Positions 12,901 through 25,743 of a stretch of DNA of 64,000 nucleotides are shown in pieces (position 1 is the first letter of the stretch; each line of letters starts with the position of its first letter). The position numbers and the translations under genes are program-made. The stretch is taken from positions 186,001 to 250,000 of the forward strand of contig NC_052496.1 in the NCBI RefSeq assembly GCF_009730915.1, in the 5' to 3' direction. The DNA comes from Dioscorea cayenensis subsp. rotundata. Lineage: Eukaryota; Streptophyta; Magnoliopsida; Dioscoreales; Dioscoreaceae. A model generated the notes under the pieces. That model worked only from the letters and a program-made list of their open reading frames with translations, searched no databases and was not told the DNA's origin.

Positions 12901-14078
12901 TCCATCTGCATTTACACCACTCATCATTGTACAATTTTTGGGGGTTCACAAAAGACTCCATTTGATTACTGTCAAATAAGTCATACGCTGGATGATCAGA
13001 GGCAAATGATTGTACTCTTGTTTTGCAGAGGTTAAGATGCAAATGCAATTTTCATGCATTAAAATTTGTGCCTCAAATCCAAGAAGTTGGCTCTTTATTG
13101 GTCCAAAGAATAAGAAGGCACAACTCAATGGTGAGTAAACTAGATGCACAACTTCTTGGAGATCATATGCCTAAAGCTCCAACAACCAATCTTGATACAT
13201 CATCACAAGGGTCATTCAAGTATCTAGCATTGCATATGAGGTTTGAAACAGATATGGTGGCATACTCACAATGTGATTTCGGCGGAGGGGAAAAGGAGTG
13301 GAATGAGTTACAAGCATACAGGGAGATTCATTTTCCCACACTTGTGATGAGAATGAAAAATGAGTAAGTTTCTCATACAAATGTTATCTACCATGAAGCA
13401 TTCATTCGCTTGTTTTCATGCTAAAATACAAGTATTTTCTCAGATCAATATCACCATCAGAATTGAGAATGTTGGGAAGATGCCCATTGACACCAGAGGA
13501 AGCGGCACTGATGCTCTCCGCCCTCGGCTTTAAAAGTAGGACTTACATCTATCTTGCCGGTTCTCATATCTATGGTGGTCAATCAAGAATGCTTCCATTC
13601 ACCAAACTCTATCCAAATTTGGTCACAAAAGAAGATCTCCTTACTCCAAGTGAACTTGCACCTTTTAGAAATTTTTCTTCAAGAGTGAGTTCCACTTGAA
13701 GCATTTCAAATCCATACTACACTCTTGATAGTAATCTTGATACAAACTATTATATTTCCATGCAGTTAGCAGCATTAGATTTCATTGCATGTGCAACTTC
13801 AGATGTCTTTCGCCATGACTGATTCCGGGAGCCAGCTCTCTTCACTTGTTTCTGGTTATCGAGTGTACCATGGTGATGGCCAAGCACCAACATTGCGGCC
13901 GAACAAGAAGAGGTTTGCTAAGATTTTATCTGAGAATGAAACTATCAGCTGGGATCAGTTCAAGGACAGGGTGACGAAGATGATCGATGAAGGTCACAGA
14001 GTTCGTTCACGGCGTTGGGGAAGAAGCATTTACAGGCAACCAAGAACCCCAGGCTGCATGTGCAAGGACTCCTCTTGA
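9928..14078 (+). CDS. O-fucosyltransferase family protein (GDP-fucose O-FucT-like, type II membrane)
   Basis: Plant GT106/GT65-like protein (former DUF246), probably a Golgi glycosyltransferase for cell-wall or protein glycans; the substrate is unknown. Exons: 9928-10287, 11045-11134, 11217-11317, 11413-11483, 11817-11905, 12407-12527, 12617-12760, 13029-13363, 13444-13684, 13766-14078. A cytoplasmic N-terminus precedes one membrane helix at residues 79-104. Family motifs are GFILVSANGGLNQQRVAVCN, NATLVLPKF, VVHFLGFGNRLAFDPLP, the acceptor/donor-site LALHMRFETDM, CPLTPEE, YLAGSHIYGG and SALVSGYRVYHG-like SLVSGYRVYHG near the end. Expected product about 620 aa. Two exons are each one base too long: exon 3 (GGG 11263-11265, between WEEPAR and ASRWKPC) and exon 10 (TTT 13808-13810, in ATSDVFAMTDSG). 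A NAGNAG acceptor (cagcag, 11211-11216) precedes exon 3. Start at 9928 is the first long-ORF ATG. Confidence 0.9.
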
Positions 14079-14362
14079 CAAACCTCAACCATGAAAGAAG
14101 TTTTTCTCCAACTTCTGGAAATTTTGTTGAGCTCAGTCTGTGAATATTTTCTTATTGCATTCAATGTCATCATTGTTTCTTGTTCAAACTGAATCATGAT
14201 TTCTTCTGAAACTTAGATCAGTAGTGTAGGGGGAAAGAATAAAAATAAAGTTTTTATTGCATAACGATCCAAGGAATACAAAACATAAACAAATTAATTC
14301 CGACACTTTCTGCGACCGATCGTCATTTGCTTTGCTGTAAGACTTTGTCGATGATTTTTCGA
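14079..14362. other. Convergent 3' flanks of O-FucT and NAT genes
   Basis: Only 284 bases separate the two stop codons, so the two 3' UTRs probably share or overlap this stretch. No coding signal of its own. Confidence 0.6.
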
Positions 14363-17079
14363 TCAAGATGGAGGAAAGAAGCGGTTTAGGTTGAAAGGAA
14401 GAGTGTAGAACTCTTCATTCCTGCTATCACCTTTGAAAGTTCGGAATCTGGCCCACCATGGCATTCCTCTATCCCTTGCGGTGTCCTTGAACTCAAGAGT
14501 GTTGTCGAGGAAGACAGCCACGATCAGTGCAACAGTTGGCGGTGACGAGAAAATGGTGTTTATGAAGTCATTGAACTGTTATTCGAAGAATTAGTTAGTT
14601 TGTATTCATTCGATAAAGTCATTGAAACGACATATGAAGGTTAGTAGTAACAAACCCATCCAGCATCTGTGTGTGCAGGTCCATGGCGAGCAGATTGGGT
14701 GTAGCTGAAGAAGTATTCGGGAATAGAGAGACCAAGGAACAGGGACACGCCGGTGATGAAAAGGTTGCGCATTGAGTTCATGTTAGTGAACTGCAAAAAC
14801 GAGAGGCCTACGGCCGCTGGAACGGGCAAATGCAACAAAAATTTTAGAACCAATACATAATAATAAACAGATTGATCATCGTATTGACAAAACACAACAC
14901 ACATACCAACAAGACCGAACAATACACAATAGACTGCAGCAAATATCGGGAACGGTATTGATGCAAACAGAGCTCCAAATTTTCCTGTAGAGAAAATACG
15001 CGATATATAAAATTCTCACATGTATGTATTTCTTGGTTGTGAGATTTAGACACGAACCTAACATAGAGAAGAATATCATAAAACCAGCAGATATTTGAAC
15101 AACTCTGCGGCTCCCGACTCTGGTTGCTCCCAGAAGCCCCACATTCTCTCTGTTTTTATTATCAGTATAGTTTGTAGTAGTTTTCAGTATAAATAAAATC
15201 ATTCCATCAAGCATAATTTAGGATAACATGCAGTAGAACAGCTTACACAGAGACGGTTGAGCCAGTGCATGTGCCAAAGAGTCCATCTAGTAGAATTCCT
15301 ATCCCCTGATCAAATGATTTCCAATAAATATTAAATGCATGAACATCGAGTGATGAGAAAAAAAGTTCCAACAACAAACCTGCCAGCCGATGCCTCGACT
15401 GAGCACGTGAGCAGGCGGTGGTGTAGCACTCGCTAGTCGAGCTGCAGCCTTTGTAGGCCCCTGTCGACTATGCACAAGAATAAAGCAGTTTGATTAAGTT
15501 GCAGTGTCAATTCCTCGACCAAACACATGTCAATTATAGTTACCTCAATTAAAGAAACTAGCACGGCAGCCATCATTCCGAAGGAATGTCCAGCATCAAA
15601 TGTTGGCGCGCCCCACTGCAGTGGATACGGAATCTTTATCCTGAAAATGGTGGATGGCACAAACTTTAGCTTGGTGATAAAAAAAGCCGACAATGATGGA
15701 TTGAATTATTGCTAACCATGGAGCAGCGGAGATAAGATTGGCACGGTCCGTGCGGCAATGTGATTGAGTGAGCGGAGGACTGTGTTTGTATGCACCGCCC
15801 ACAGTTAGCAGGTGGGCATAGAGCCAGATGATTGCAGTGGCTGCAAGTAGTGCAAACCTCTCCAATAATGGCACACGCCTTGTATGTATATGCTTCAGAT
15901 ACTGATTAAAAAGATGGAAGAGCATAAGAAAATACGAAATCCAGGCACAATGATAAATCAAAAGCAAGTAGTCTTATACCTGAGAGAACGCAACGAATAG
16001 GATAAGCATTGGAACTCCGATTTCCACACACTTTCCTACCTGATATTTACAAGACAATATGAGCTCTGGCATAATACATAGTTTGCAAAAGACCGAATTG
16101 TAAGATAGAAGTGATATGATACCACAGGAAATCCTCGATTGAAAAGGCCAAAGCCAACTGCGGCAACAACCGGAACCATTCCAAGTGGACTGAAAAATCT
16201 GTTTACATTAACATAGAGAATCACATTAAGCCAATGTAGAGCTAGTGCATTGGCATGGTGTAAGAGAGTTAGATGTAGTAAACCTTGAGCAAATGCCCCA
16301 TAACTGACTGTATCCTAGAATGATTTGAATGCTAGAAGCAACAATCAAGGCTCCTTGAATTGCTCTTATGGTTTGGAGGAACCTCTGCATTAAACGGCTA
16401 GTTAGTAAGCGAAGAAAGGCCGGCCATTGTTTAGCGAAGTTGAGTACCTCATGGCCATCTGGTATATCTCTAAAGGATGAGTCCTGAATTATGGAGATGA
16501 TGGGGACTATGAAGGCATAGGAGCCACCGATCACAGTCGGAAGGCGAGTGCCGAAGAGAGTCTGCAGCAAAGTGTTTATACCTCCCACAAACAACAATGT
16601 CTGCACTACTCGCACCTTGTCACCCTACATTTAGCAAGAGAAAACACTTGATTAAATGATGCAACTCTAATTTGTGCACAGAAATAGTCACAATTGATTT
16701 CTAGCTATTAAGTGACAACTAGAAATGAATGATGAATCAATTATGAAGAATTCACAGAACAAACTGAAGGTGAATTTGAAAGGAATTCAATCTTACATCA
16801 GTGCCACCCATTAAGGGAACTAAAAAACTTGGGATCATTACTGCAGTTCCTAAGGCAAGTATGTAATGCTGAAATCCCAAAACAACGGCTTCTCCTGCAA
16901 CACATACAGAAGGATAGGCAAATATATGAACTACGTTTTGAGATTTAAAGAGTATCATCAACAAAAATTCAATAGAAAACAAGCATACCCCAAGATGGAT
17001 TGGAGTCGATGCAATACTCAAAGCCCTGGAGCTGGTCCATGGGTGGATGAGTGATCTCCTCTGGTTTGATGTCTGCCAT
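14363..17079 (-). CDS. Nucleobase-ascorbate transporter (NAT/NCS2 family)
   Basis: Polytopic membrane permease for nucleobases (xanthine, uric acid, uracil or adenine in studied plant members), usually at the plasma membrane. Fourteen exons on minus: 16989-17079, 16797-16894, 16448-16624, 16284-16384, 16123-16198, 15980-16039, 15717-15901, 15544-15640, 15380-15467, 15247-15305, 15058-15149, 14907-14984, 14656-14816, 14363-14575. The start MADIKPEEITHPPMDQLQG is typical of the family. Then come GFQHYILALGTAVMIPSFLV, GTRLPTVIGGSYAFIVP and the NAT signature ENVGLLGATRVGSRRVVQ (motif [QEP]-N-x-G-x4-T). The C-terminus ends in RDRGMPWWARF and a short cytosolic tail. Expected product 524 aa, the usual length. 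Exon 9 is 88 bp instead of 87: an extra base in CCTTT (15448-15452) just after STGAYK. The 5' leader probably has an intron with acceptor at about 17101. Confidence 0.93.
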
Positions 17080-19283
17080 CTGTCCAACTCTGAACACTGA
17101 AACAGAGGAAAATGAGATACAAACTGGAAAAAAAGCTTTGATTTTTATCAACTATATTCCCCTTTTCTTCACTTCTGAAACTGAAATTCTCATTCAAACG
17201 AGAAGATCACAATTCGCTATGTCAGTAAAGAGGAAAAGATTGAATCTTTGTGCTTTTTTTCAATGTTTATCACCTCAGAGAAGAAGAAACAAGTTGGGGT
17301 TTATGCAGAGGATATGGAGAAAAAGACTGAATCTTTGAACTTTATTTTCCCTGCTTTCAAACTCACTAATTGACAATTTCAATGTGATAAGAAGAACCAA
17401 GTTGGGATTTATGCTGTGAATAAGATCAAAAACAGGGAAACAACCCCACCGACAACCAAAACCATTCAGAAAGCTTGAATCTTTAAGCTTTATATCCTCT
17501 TTCCACCTCAGTTATTGACAGTCCCAATGGGAATAACACCAAAACAAACAGCAAACCAAATCAAAACCACAGATAGAAAGCTTAAACCTTTAATCCTTCA
17601 ATCCCAGACAGAGAATCCCAATGAGATGATAACAAGATCACCAAAACCAATCAACAAAAGCAAGCAAGCGAGAAGAAGAACAAGAAGAGATAGACGATTG
17701 AAACTATGAATGGATGAGGATGAGAAGCAAAGAGGTGTCACTCTATGCAAAGAGATGTACACAAAGAAGGCAAAGATTGACAAAAAGAAAAAGGCCCTTT
17801 GCCACCCACCCACAGAGTCTCTCTTTCTCTCTCTCTCTTTTTCTCTCCCTCTATTTATTCCTTGAGATGTCTCAATGTGAAAAGGGCCGTTGGTTTTCTC
17901 CTGCCCAAAATGCCCCTCACCTTTGAAACAATAGAAAACTTCCGGCAAATGGAGGAAGTTACCGTTGGGTGGTGCAGGACACTCTTGTGAGTTGTGAGTT
18001 GTGACTGACACCCTCTTCCTTCTCTCAAAGAGTAAAAGCTGGTAACTTTGTGTGCTTCCTTGTTAATGGTGATACTTATATAAATAGATATATAAAGATA
18101 TTCATATATAGAGAGTCCAAAGACTGCATTGAATGCATGTTTGATTTTTCATCTTACCTTTTTTATCTTTAAAGTGTGTGTGGGTCATGGAACCAATTTG
18201 CAGTAGAAGACAAGAAGACATGAGGCTCTGAAAATTCTTGTGGGGCATTCACAAGATTACTTCTTTAGCATGAGAATCCACTCACTCTCTATATATATTA
18301 TGAATTCTTTAGCAGGCTTTGATTGTAGTTTGGTTTGTGATTGTTTTAGTAGTTGAGAGATGCTGCTGTTTCTCTTTCAGCCTTCAGGACATTGTTTTCA
18401 AGTTTCAACTCTGGAGACTTGGGTTTGGATTCTGTTCTGCTTCTTTTGCATTTATCTCCTTCAAACTTTTTGTATTTACTTCTTCTTCTTCTTCTTTTTT
18501 TATTTGTACTTTTGGTGAAATGTTTAGAAGAATTATCTCAATATTTAAAAGGTTACTTTTTGACTTGCCTGGTTAACTTTTGAATCCATGTATTTGTTAA
18601 TACTTATTTTTAAAAATAAATCGTGTTTGGATTAAAATGGTTCATCCTACTTGATGGTTTTTTTTTTTGCTTTTGAAAGTGGGAAGAAATAAAAGTATAT
18701 TAAAAATTGTTTTGTTCCCATCTATTTATTTATTTATTTTAAATAAATATGAGTAAACAAAACAAATGTCAAAATTATACGTAGATTTTTTAATTATATC
18801 ACGCGTCTCCACTTTGTGTCAGTGGAAAGTCATGCTCGTGATCTTACTCATACATAGGGATTTGGTGTTAATGAGCTAAAAGACTGTTGACCTAATTTAT
18901 TTATATAATTAATTTTTGTAATAAACATTAATTTGTTTTGTATTTGCTGAAAGTAAATATTGTGAATATGAGATATTTGCCAAATAATGAATTGTTGGTC
19001 ATACAACAATTTTTTTTTTATTTAGAGTTTTTAAGTAAAACATAAATGAGAAAAGTAATGGTAACTTCATCTATTTTTTTAAAATTTTCGAAAGATCCTT
19101 CAAATTTATTAAATTTCAAAATATTTTAAAAAATTAAAACTTTTTAAATCTAAATTAAATAAATTTTACGAACTCGCATTTCCCTCATGACACCTCCACA
19201 ATGTCCTCACACATACACCTTTACACTTGTGATTGGGAGCAAAAAGGGCAAGTAAAACCCTCTAGTTTCTAGACTAAAGTAAG
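17080..19283. other. NAT 5' flank and AT-rich intergenic DNA
   Basis: The NAT leader and promoter lie here, including a CT-rich tract at 17816-17853 and a probable leader intron starting near 17640-17720. Beyond about 18.0 kb the sequence is AT-rich. Short open frames near 18320-18580 are Phe/Leu/Ser-rich pyrimidine runs without family resemblance and are not called genes. Confidence 0.5.
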
Positions 19284-20168
19284 TATAATTTATTTTTATT
19301 TTTTTGAAAAAGACAGGATAAACCATAAATTCATTATAAAAAAAAAGAGAGGAAACAAAAGCCATAAAACAGCAAAATAAAGCAAAAAGGACCCGGTCAC
19401 CGGAGGTAAAGATCAGGAGAACAAACAAGATAGGAGAAAGGAAAGGAAGGCATCATCCAAGAGAAGGGTGATGAGTCGCTGGGAGCCTGGGAGGATTAAA
19501 CTAAATTGGAGCAGATAGAGGGGGTTCATTAGGCTCTCGAGCCGAAAGCTGGCTGAGTCGGGGGTCTAGGGTCCAGAACCCGGTGCTTATCAACTAAGAA
19601 GGTTTTCAAGTTCACTTGTTGGAGTCGGTTGAGTTGGGGATCCGGAATCCGGAATCCTAGGGACCGCAAAGGTCAAACTACGCTTAATCACAGGGATGCA
19701 CTCCTTGAGAAGAGCTCGAGGCAGATCAGGGGATTGTATCAATCCAAGCAAAAAGCAAGTGGTCAGTTTTACAAATAATTGAGATGAAAGTCTAAAACAG
19801 GAAAAGAAAATATATGCCGATTGCGTTCAGCCCAAATAGCCCAACAGACTATCCGAATAAGAAGGTGACCAAATGCTTAGAATGAATCCCTTCTTTCATC
19901 CCCCAAAAGGTCCAAACCTCCCCAAGGGATGGAGACAAAGCAGCCCCCAAAAAGCACCACAAAATGGGCCAAGATCATGATTGAGAAAGAGCACAAAAAC
20001 AAGAGATGTTCATTGTCTTCCTCAGCAGCATAGCAAAGGATACATGTGCTAGTCGCAATACGGTTACAACTCCGTTTGACCAGAATTGTTTATGAGAGGA
20101 TTTTGTTGTGCATGGTTAGCCAAAAAGAAAGGCTTTCACTTTGAGAAGACAGTGACCCTTCCAAATAA
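19284..20168 (-). mobile_element. LINE (non-LTR retrotransposon) 3' fragment, zf-RVT region
   Basis: On the minus strand, broken frames still show the C-terminal zinc-binding region of plant LINE reverse transcriptase. They include FWLTMHNKILS, VKRSCNRIATSTCILCYAAE, a following EEDNEHLLFLCSFS (CxxC...H...C pattern), and RIVCWAIWAERNRHIF, a hallmark of this domain. The 3' end is A-rich near 19284. The 5' part is missing. The fragment continues for a short way at 20802 to about 20880 after an inserted element. Several frames are needed to follow it, so it is long dead. Confidence 0.75.
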
Positions 20169-20586
20169 GGATGGGCATGGAGCGGAGCGGGGACGGGGAG
20201 TATCTCCCCACTCACTCCCCCATCTTGGGCGGGGATTCCCCGTCCCCGCCCCAATTGGGGAATCGGGGAGGAGGATGCCCCACTCCCCACCCCACGGGGC
20301 AGGGATCCCCACCCCGGACTCTAAACATAATTTTTTTAAAAAAAAACAATCCACTAATCTGATGTTTAAATTCATGGACTTAGAATCTTAGATACCAATT
20401 AAAACTCATCTTTATTAATAACAAACATGATATTATATTATATATTTTCTAATTTTTATTTTAACACACTTCTTACAAAAATCCAATAATCTAAGGAAAA
20501 AAAAAATCCATTAAATTAGATATTAATTGAGACTAATCATTACTAATAACAAACATTGTATTATATTATATATTTTTTTTTTATTT

Positions 20587-20624
<38 letters not shown>

Positions 20625-20801
20625 TTGGGGCGGGGGCTCTGCGGGGTGGGGAGATCACTCTCCACCCCCACCCCGCTACAGTGATTGGGGAACTTTTATT
20701 CTCTCACTCCCGCCCCTGCGGGGGAGGAAACCGTGGATTCCCCGTCCTAAACGAGGAGGATCCCCGCGGAAGACGGGGATTCCCCAGCCCCATGCCCATC
20801 C
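20169..20801. mobile_element. GC-rich non-autonomous TIR element inserted in the LINE fragment
   Basis: This 633-base insertion has perfect 12-bp terminal inverted repeats, GGATGGGCATGG at 20169-20180 and its complement at 20790-20801. Both subterminal parts (about 140-160 bases each) are very GC-rich and packed with CCCCGTCCCC and GGGGATTCCCC units, which fold back on each other. The middle is AT-rich with a (TA)n tract at 20591-20619. No ORF for a transposase. No clear target-site duplication beyond AA is visible, so the superfamily is left open. Confidence 0.65.
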
Positions 20802-23677
20802 AAAGGGCTTTACTGAAAGCATAACGTAGTCCGCTATCATTGAGGAGCATAAGCAATTACAACTAATGTTGCCTTGTGTGCTAGAGTTTTTTTAGTATTA
20901 TATTAAAATATTAACAACATACGATCTAATTGAAAAAGAAACCTAAAGATAAAATTATAAAAACAATTAAAAAAAATAGAGAGACAATATTATTAGAATA
21001 AAAATATACAATAAGTTTTTAGTAATTTTACCAAAATACATCCCTCGCCATGGAATATTTACAAAATGGTCATCATTAAAAGGTTTAATTTGCTGAATAA
21101 TTGAAATGGTTGCTCAAAAGTGATCACGTAAAAACAACAAACAAACAACAAACAACAAATAACTACAAAATACAAATAGAAGTAATCATGCGACAATTTT
21201 TACTTTATTAAAGAAACATTGCAATTCCTATTTTCGTGTACTGCTATGTTTGGTTGAATGAAGAAAATGAGATGGACAAGCAATTAATTACTTGGAAAGA
21301 AATATTGTTGCCAAAAGATTTTATACTCCGCATTAACCTACTGCAAAAAGCATGGTATGTAACATTCAAATATTTTGAGTTCAAATTCTGCTAGACATAA
21401 GTGATGCTAACAAATCTCTAGTGTTAGGTTTGCAGCTAGCATTAAGCCTGATTGGATGACCAATTCTCAATCCATACGTATCGTATTTGTCAAAAAAAAT
21501 ACATATTATTAATATATTTGCTTTATTTAACTAATTTTTTAAATAAATTCATAAAAATACAGGGCCACTATCACTATGGTTGAACTGTAAAGCATTTGAT
21601 CCATATGCAGGAGGTTGAGGGGTTGACAGTTGACTTAATGATTAACAGCTAAATAAGGTGTCCATGATGGCTTTTCATCAAATTAATATTTTTCTTCTTC
21701 CCATTAGTGATAAATGGGTTGGATTAGCATACATGGTCCTTTAATATATATATATATATATATACATTTTTTTTCCTTGGATGATAATATATATATATAT
21801 ACATATACACATCCAGCCAATGTCCAAAGTCATAAATACATTTCCTTAAATTCTTTTTCCAAATTTAATAAACAAAATATATATTTATAGTGACTTACTT
21901 AAAAGCATAGTTTAGAGTTTTTTTACATCAACTCAAGTCAGGCGATCAACGAGAGAAGATGATCTTTTATGTTCTTCATTTATTCCCAATTTATTTTTAC
22001 TATTTATGTGCTTGTTGTATCCCAGTCTCCATCTCTACTAGTGATCTATCTATTCTATTTACTTTTTTGTCACTCTCAATTTTTTCAATGAACATGATTT
22101 ATTCACTTATTCATGTTTCAAAAAAAAAACTTTACTTAAAAAAAAAAATCCACAAATCACTTGTTTAAAATGGAGGGTTTCAAAAGTTAATCATTAAAAA
22201 AAAAGTAAATTAAACTTTTGAGAAAACCCACTTATTTAAATTGAAAGCTCATAAAAAAAATTAACTACTAAAAAAAATTTATAAAGGCTTCTATTAAAAG
22301 TTAAAACCAAGAAAAATAAGCTCACCCATGTCATCCACCCCAAAGTGAAAGCAGTTTTCTGAAAACATGTTGTAACAGAGAAAAGACCTCTTAAGAATCA
22401 AGGGACATAAGACTGCAGAAAAAGCTAAAATTATTATTATTATTTTTTAATCTTTTTATCCATGCAACAACAAAAGTTCCGGTGAAAGTTAAATGAAAAT
22501 GTTATAAAAATGGGGGAGGATGAGTCAGCAACAGCATGAAGTACATACAAAGGAATCTCCCCCTCAACGTCCACATTTCTCCATGCTAAGCCAAAATAAC
22601 CCTCATTTGCATGCATTTTTTTTTTAATACTTAAATATTTATTAAATCTCTGAGAAAAGAGAAAGCTATGCATGGTGCAACCCCACCATTTCATCTTCAC
22701 ACTATCCAATAAATAAATAAATAAATAAATAAATAAATACAGTTCATATAAGTAAAATGATGTTCTTTTGTTCTAACATGTTACTCACACTGTCAATGTT
22801 TGTTTGTTGGCCGCTTTTTCTACTTTCAAATGTCTCAAGTAATATTCTTTCTTTCTTTCTTTCTTTTTTTATTTTTCTATTTCAGATATGTAATAATTAT
22901 ATAATATTCACAAACGTTTGTTGTGTGGGAATCTGATTTTGTTTATAATAATATTCAGGGTTAGGTTTGTCCATGTGAAAATTTACTTGGTTAGGATACA
23001 TAGTACAATATATATATATATATAGATGATATTCTAATTAAAAAACAAATCGTGATAGTTTAAGTTTGGTTACGTGTATTGTTGGTAAAAATATAAAACT
23101 ATTTTTCAAACACCAATTATTAAAATCAAAATGTTTATTTAAGAACGAAAGAAAAGTTCATCCAAAGTGATAGCTGGTTTGGGTTGTTTAAATAAATTTG
23201 TTTGAGTTCAAACTCTTGTATATGTAAAAAAATACACCAATTTTAGAGGTCCATTCTTTTATAAGGCTCTCATTATCTACTCCCATAAAATTTATTAGTC
23301 AAAAAAACAACAATAATAATAATAATAATAATTCAAAAATATTATTATTATTATATACAATTTTGATCTAAAAATAAAAGAAAAAGAAGTATTGAGTTTT
23401 TCTTTGAATAATCCACCTATTGTACCTTTATTATAAATTAAGGTTCTATAATTAATTAAAAAATTGAAGGTATTATTGTTATTTAAAATTATATATTGAG
23501 GGTATTACACAGCCAGAGTTAAGCATTTATTTACTTTCATTAAATTTTAAAAAAATTATCTAAACAAAATAAAAGTTTACTTTTAGCCCTCTTTAGCAGT
23601 CTTTTTTACTTTCTTTCATAAATCCTCAATCCAATTCACTATAAATCCTTATGGCTTGTAAACCAAATATTCCATTT

Positions 23678-23709
<32 letters not shown>

Positions 23710-23893
23710 TTTTTTTTTTTTCATTCAGACATATTGTAAATACTAAATAGTAAATACCCAAAGGCTTCTCAAGAATTACATATTCAAATGAAAAGCTGCT
23801 TTATTGTCTCTGAAAAGTACTTTAGGAAAAGAAATTAAAGTTAATATATATATTTTATAAGAATCCAGTTAACAGTATAAGAAAATTCTACAG

Positions 23894-23929
<36 letters not shown>

Positions 23930-24684
23930 CTATTTATAAACCTCAATTCAAACTTAATAATTACATGATGAGACAAAAGTTAAATAACACAAAAAGAAAA
24001 GTTAAGATTTGATTAGAATCATAATTAGAGATTAGATTAGATTAGATTAGGATCAGGGTCTCCCTCTCAGAAACAGAGACAAAGGATACTAAAAAGGGAG
24101 GAACCTCAACACTTTAATAAGGTATGATACAAGGAAAGAATTGTAGTAGAAATGTGGGACCATCATTCAACTTTGAATTATTTGTAGAGATTCTTAACTT
24201 TCGGTTCATGCTGGAAAAGTATTATTATTACATCAGCCTTATCAATCAAGATACTTAGTCTGGGACCAAACCTTATTATTCCAAGTCTTTATCAGCATTC
24301 ATGTCCTTATCTTATAATGTAGGGTAACACCCTACCCTACACAACACTGATTGTGTACTACTTAATGCTATTAAGGTTTTGCCAACCTGACAAGCTCTCT
24401 CAAAATGAACGTCAAAAACATGGAAAAGATGGGTGATTTGTTTCCATCTGGGCGTTCTATATGAAAAAAACATAAAAATAAAAAAACTTGTGAATATATA
24501 TATATATATATTTTTTATCAAAAAACTGGCCTTTTGATGTATTAATACTAGATCTTCTATATAAAATGTTCTATATAAAATATTCGTATTCTGTCAATAC
24601 CGGTCCAAACCTCACTGCACTCAGAATAATGATAGAATAATAATTTCATGCATATAGTATATATCTAAAAAATACTTGCAGATT

Positions 24685-24715
<31 letters not shown>

Positions 24716-24759
24716 GATATAATTATTTTTAAGAAAAAAAAAGCACATTTTCATCCATG

Positions 24760-24795
<36 letters not shown>

Positions 24796-25743
24796 CTTCA
24801 TAAAAATAATATTTGAGACTTAAAAATTCAAAGTAACACCGAGAACTGGTATTTCATTGCCCTCATGCTCGAAAAGTTGTGAGTTCAATACCAGAAACCT
24901 CTTTTAATACATTTAAATGTTCTCATTCATGAAATAATGTCATGCATTAATCAGTATATGCTCTGTCATATTGAGTATAATTCTATCATACAAGCACACG
25001 TTGATGCTTAAAATTAAAAGATAAAAGATAAAAGATAAAAATATGTAACCGTGAGAATGGGTTAGAACATGACTACTATCATACAAAACCAAGATAACTG
25101 AGTGAATGTGTCTCTTTTGATGATGACCAGAAACTAGAATTAGGTCATTGTCATTTTTTGTCAAAGTTTCACAAATTTATCTTTCCCAGCTTCTCTTCCT
25201 CTTTGCTGCATGTAACAGTGAAAAGAGTGAAATTATTAGGAGCTTGAACCAAGGTGAAACAGCGGACTAATTAAAGTTCAAATGTTTCACATGAACATGA
25301 CTAAAAAAATAAATGATCATGCAGTAGACCTCAATAACGAGATGGGCTACAAAGTTATGTGACAATAGTAATTAAAGAAGAAATTGGAATAAAAAACAGA
25401 AATAGATCATTTACACGGAACAATTTGATAAATAATGACAGCATGTGAACCTTAAAACACTCATGAAGGAGATATTCACCAGCAATGCAGCTTGCTATTA
25501 TATTGAGTTCATTCTTAGATCAGTAAGGAAATTTCTCGAAGTCTGATCTTTTGAATCGATTTTGCAAGAACATATTGCTCTCAAGACATAATAACAAAGG
25601 ACAACAAAGAAAATTTCATAATCAGTTATATGGCACTCTTAATTCTAGTGATGATCTGTTGTGAAAATTGGTTAGATTATGACTACTATGATACCTACCA
25701 TGCAACCACATGAAAGCCCTTTTGCTGATGATCAGGTGAATAG
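20802..25743. other. AT-rich intergenic desert with microsatellites
   Basis: About 4.9 kb with no supportable gene. It holds a short LINE remnant at its left edge, many (TA)n tracts (near 21743, 21789, 23697, 23901, 24768), an (AAAT)n tract at 22709-22738, GATTA repeats near 24037 and ATAAAAG repeats near 25018. A stretch around 24840-24900 has a weak tRNA-like box B (GAGTTCAATACC) and may be an old SINE. The right end (25050-25310) is a decayed duplicate of the SAP30BP terminal-exon region. Confidence 0.6.
25060..25310 (-). pseudogene. Decayed duplicate of the SAP30BP-like terminal exon
   Basis: This stretch parallels 25660-25905 at an offset of about 600 bases: GACTACTATCATAC, the block CAGCTTCTCTTCCTCTTTGC at 25188-25207, and GAACCAAGGTGAAA. 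On the minus strand it still has an acceptor-like ttacatgcag before CAAAGAGGAAGAGAAGC, matching the real exon 8. If spliced from exon 7, the phase would give a different short tail (AKEEEKLGKINL then stop). It is a duplicated last exon that has drifted, or an alternative 3' end; no transcript evidence is available. Confidence 0.6.

Noticed and set aside
18319-18583. Phe/Leu/Ser-rich plus-strand frames
   Set aside because: Translation of pyrimidine-rich low-complexity DNA with non-ATG starts.
22440-22709. 89-codon minus-strand frame
   Set aside because: No recognised domain, no codon bias, set among poly-A and AAAT repeats; not supportable as a gene.
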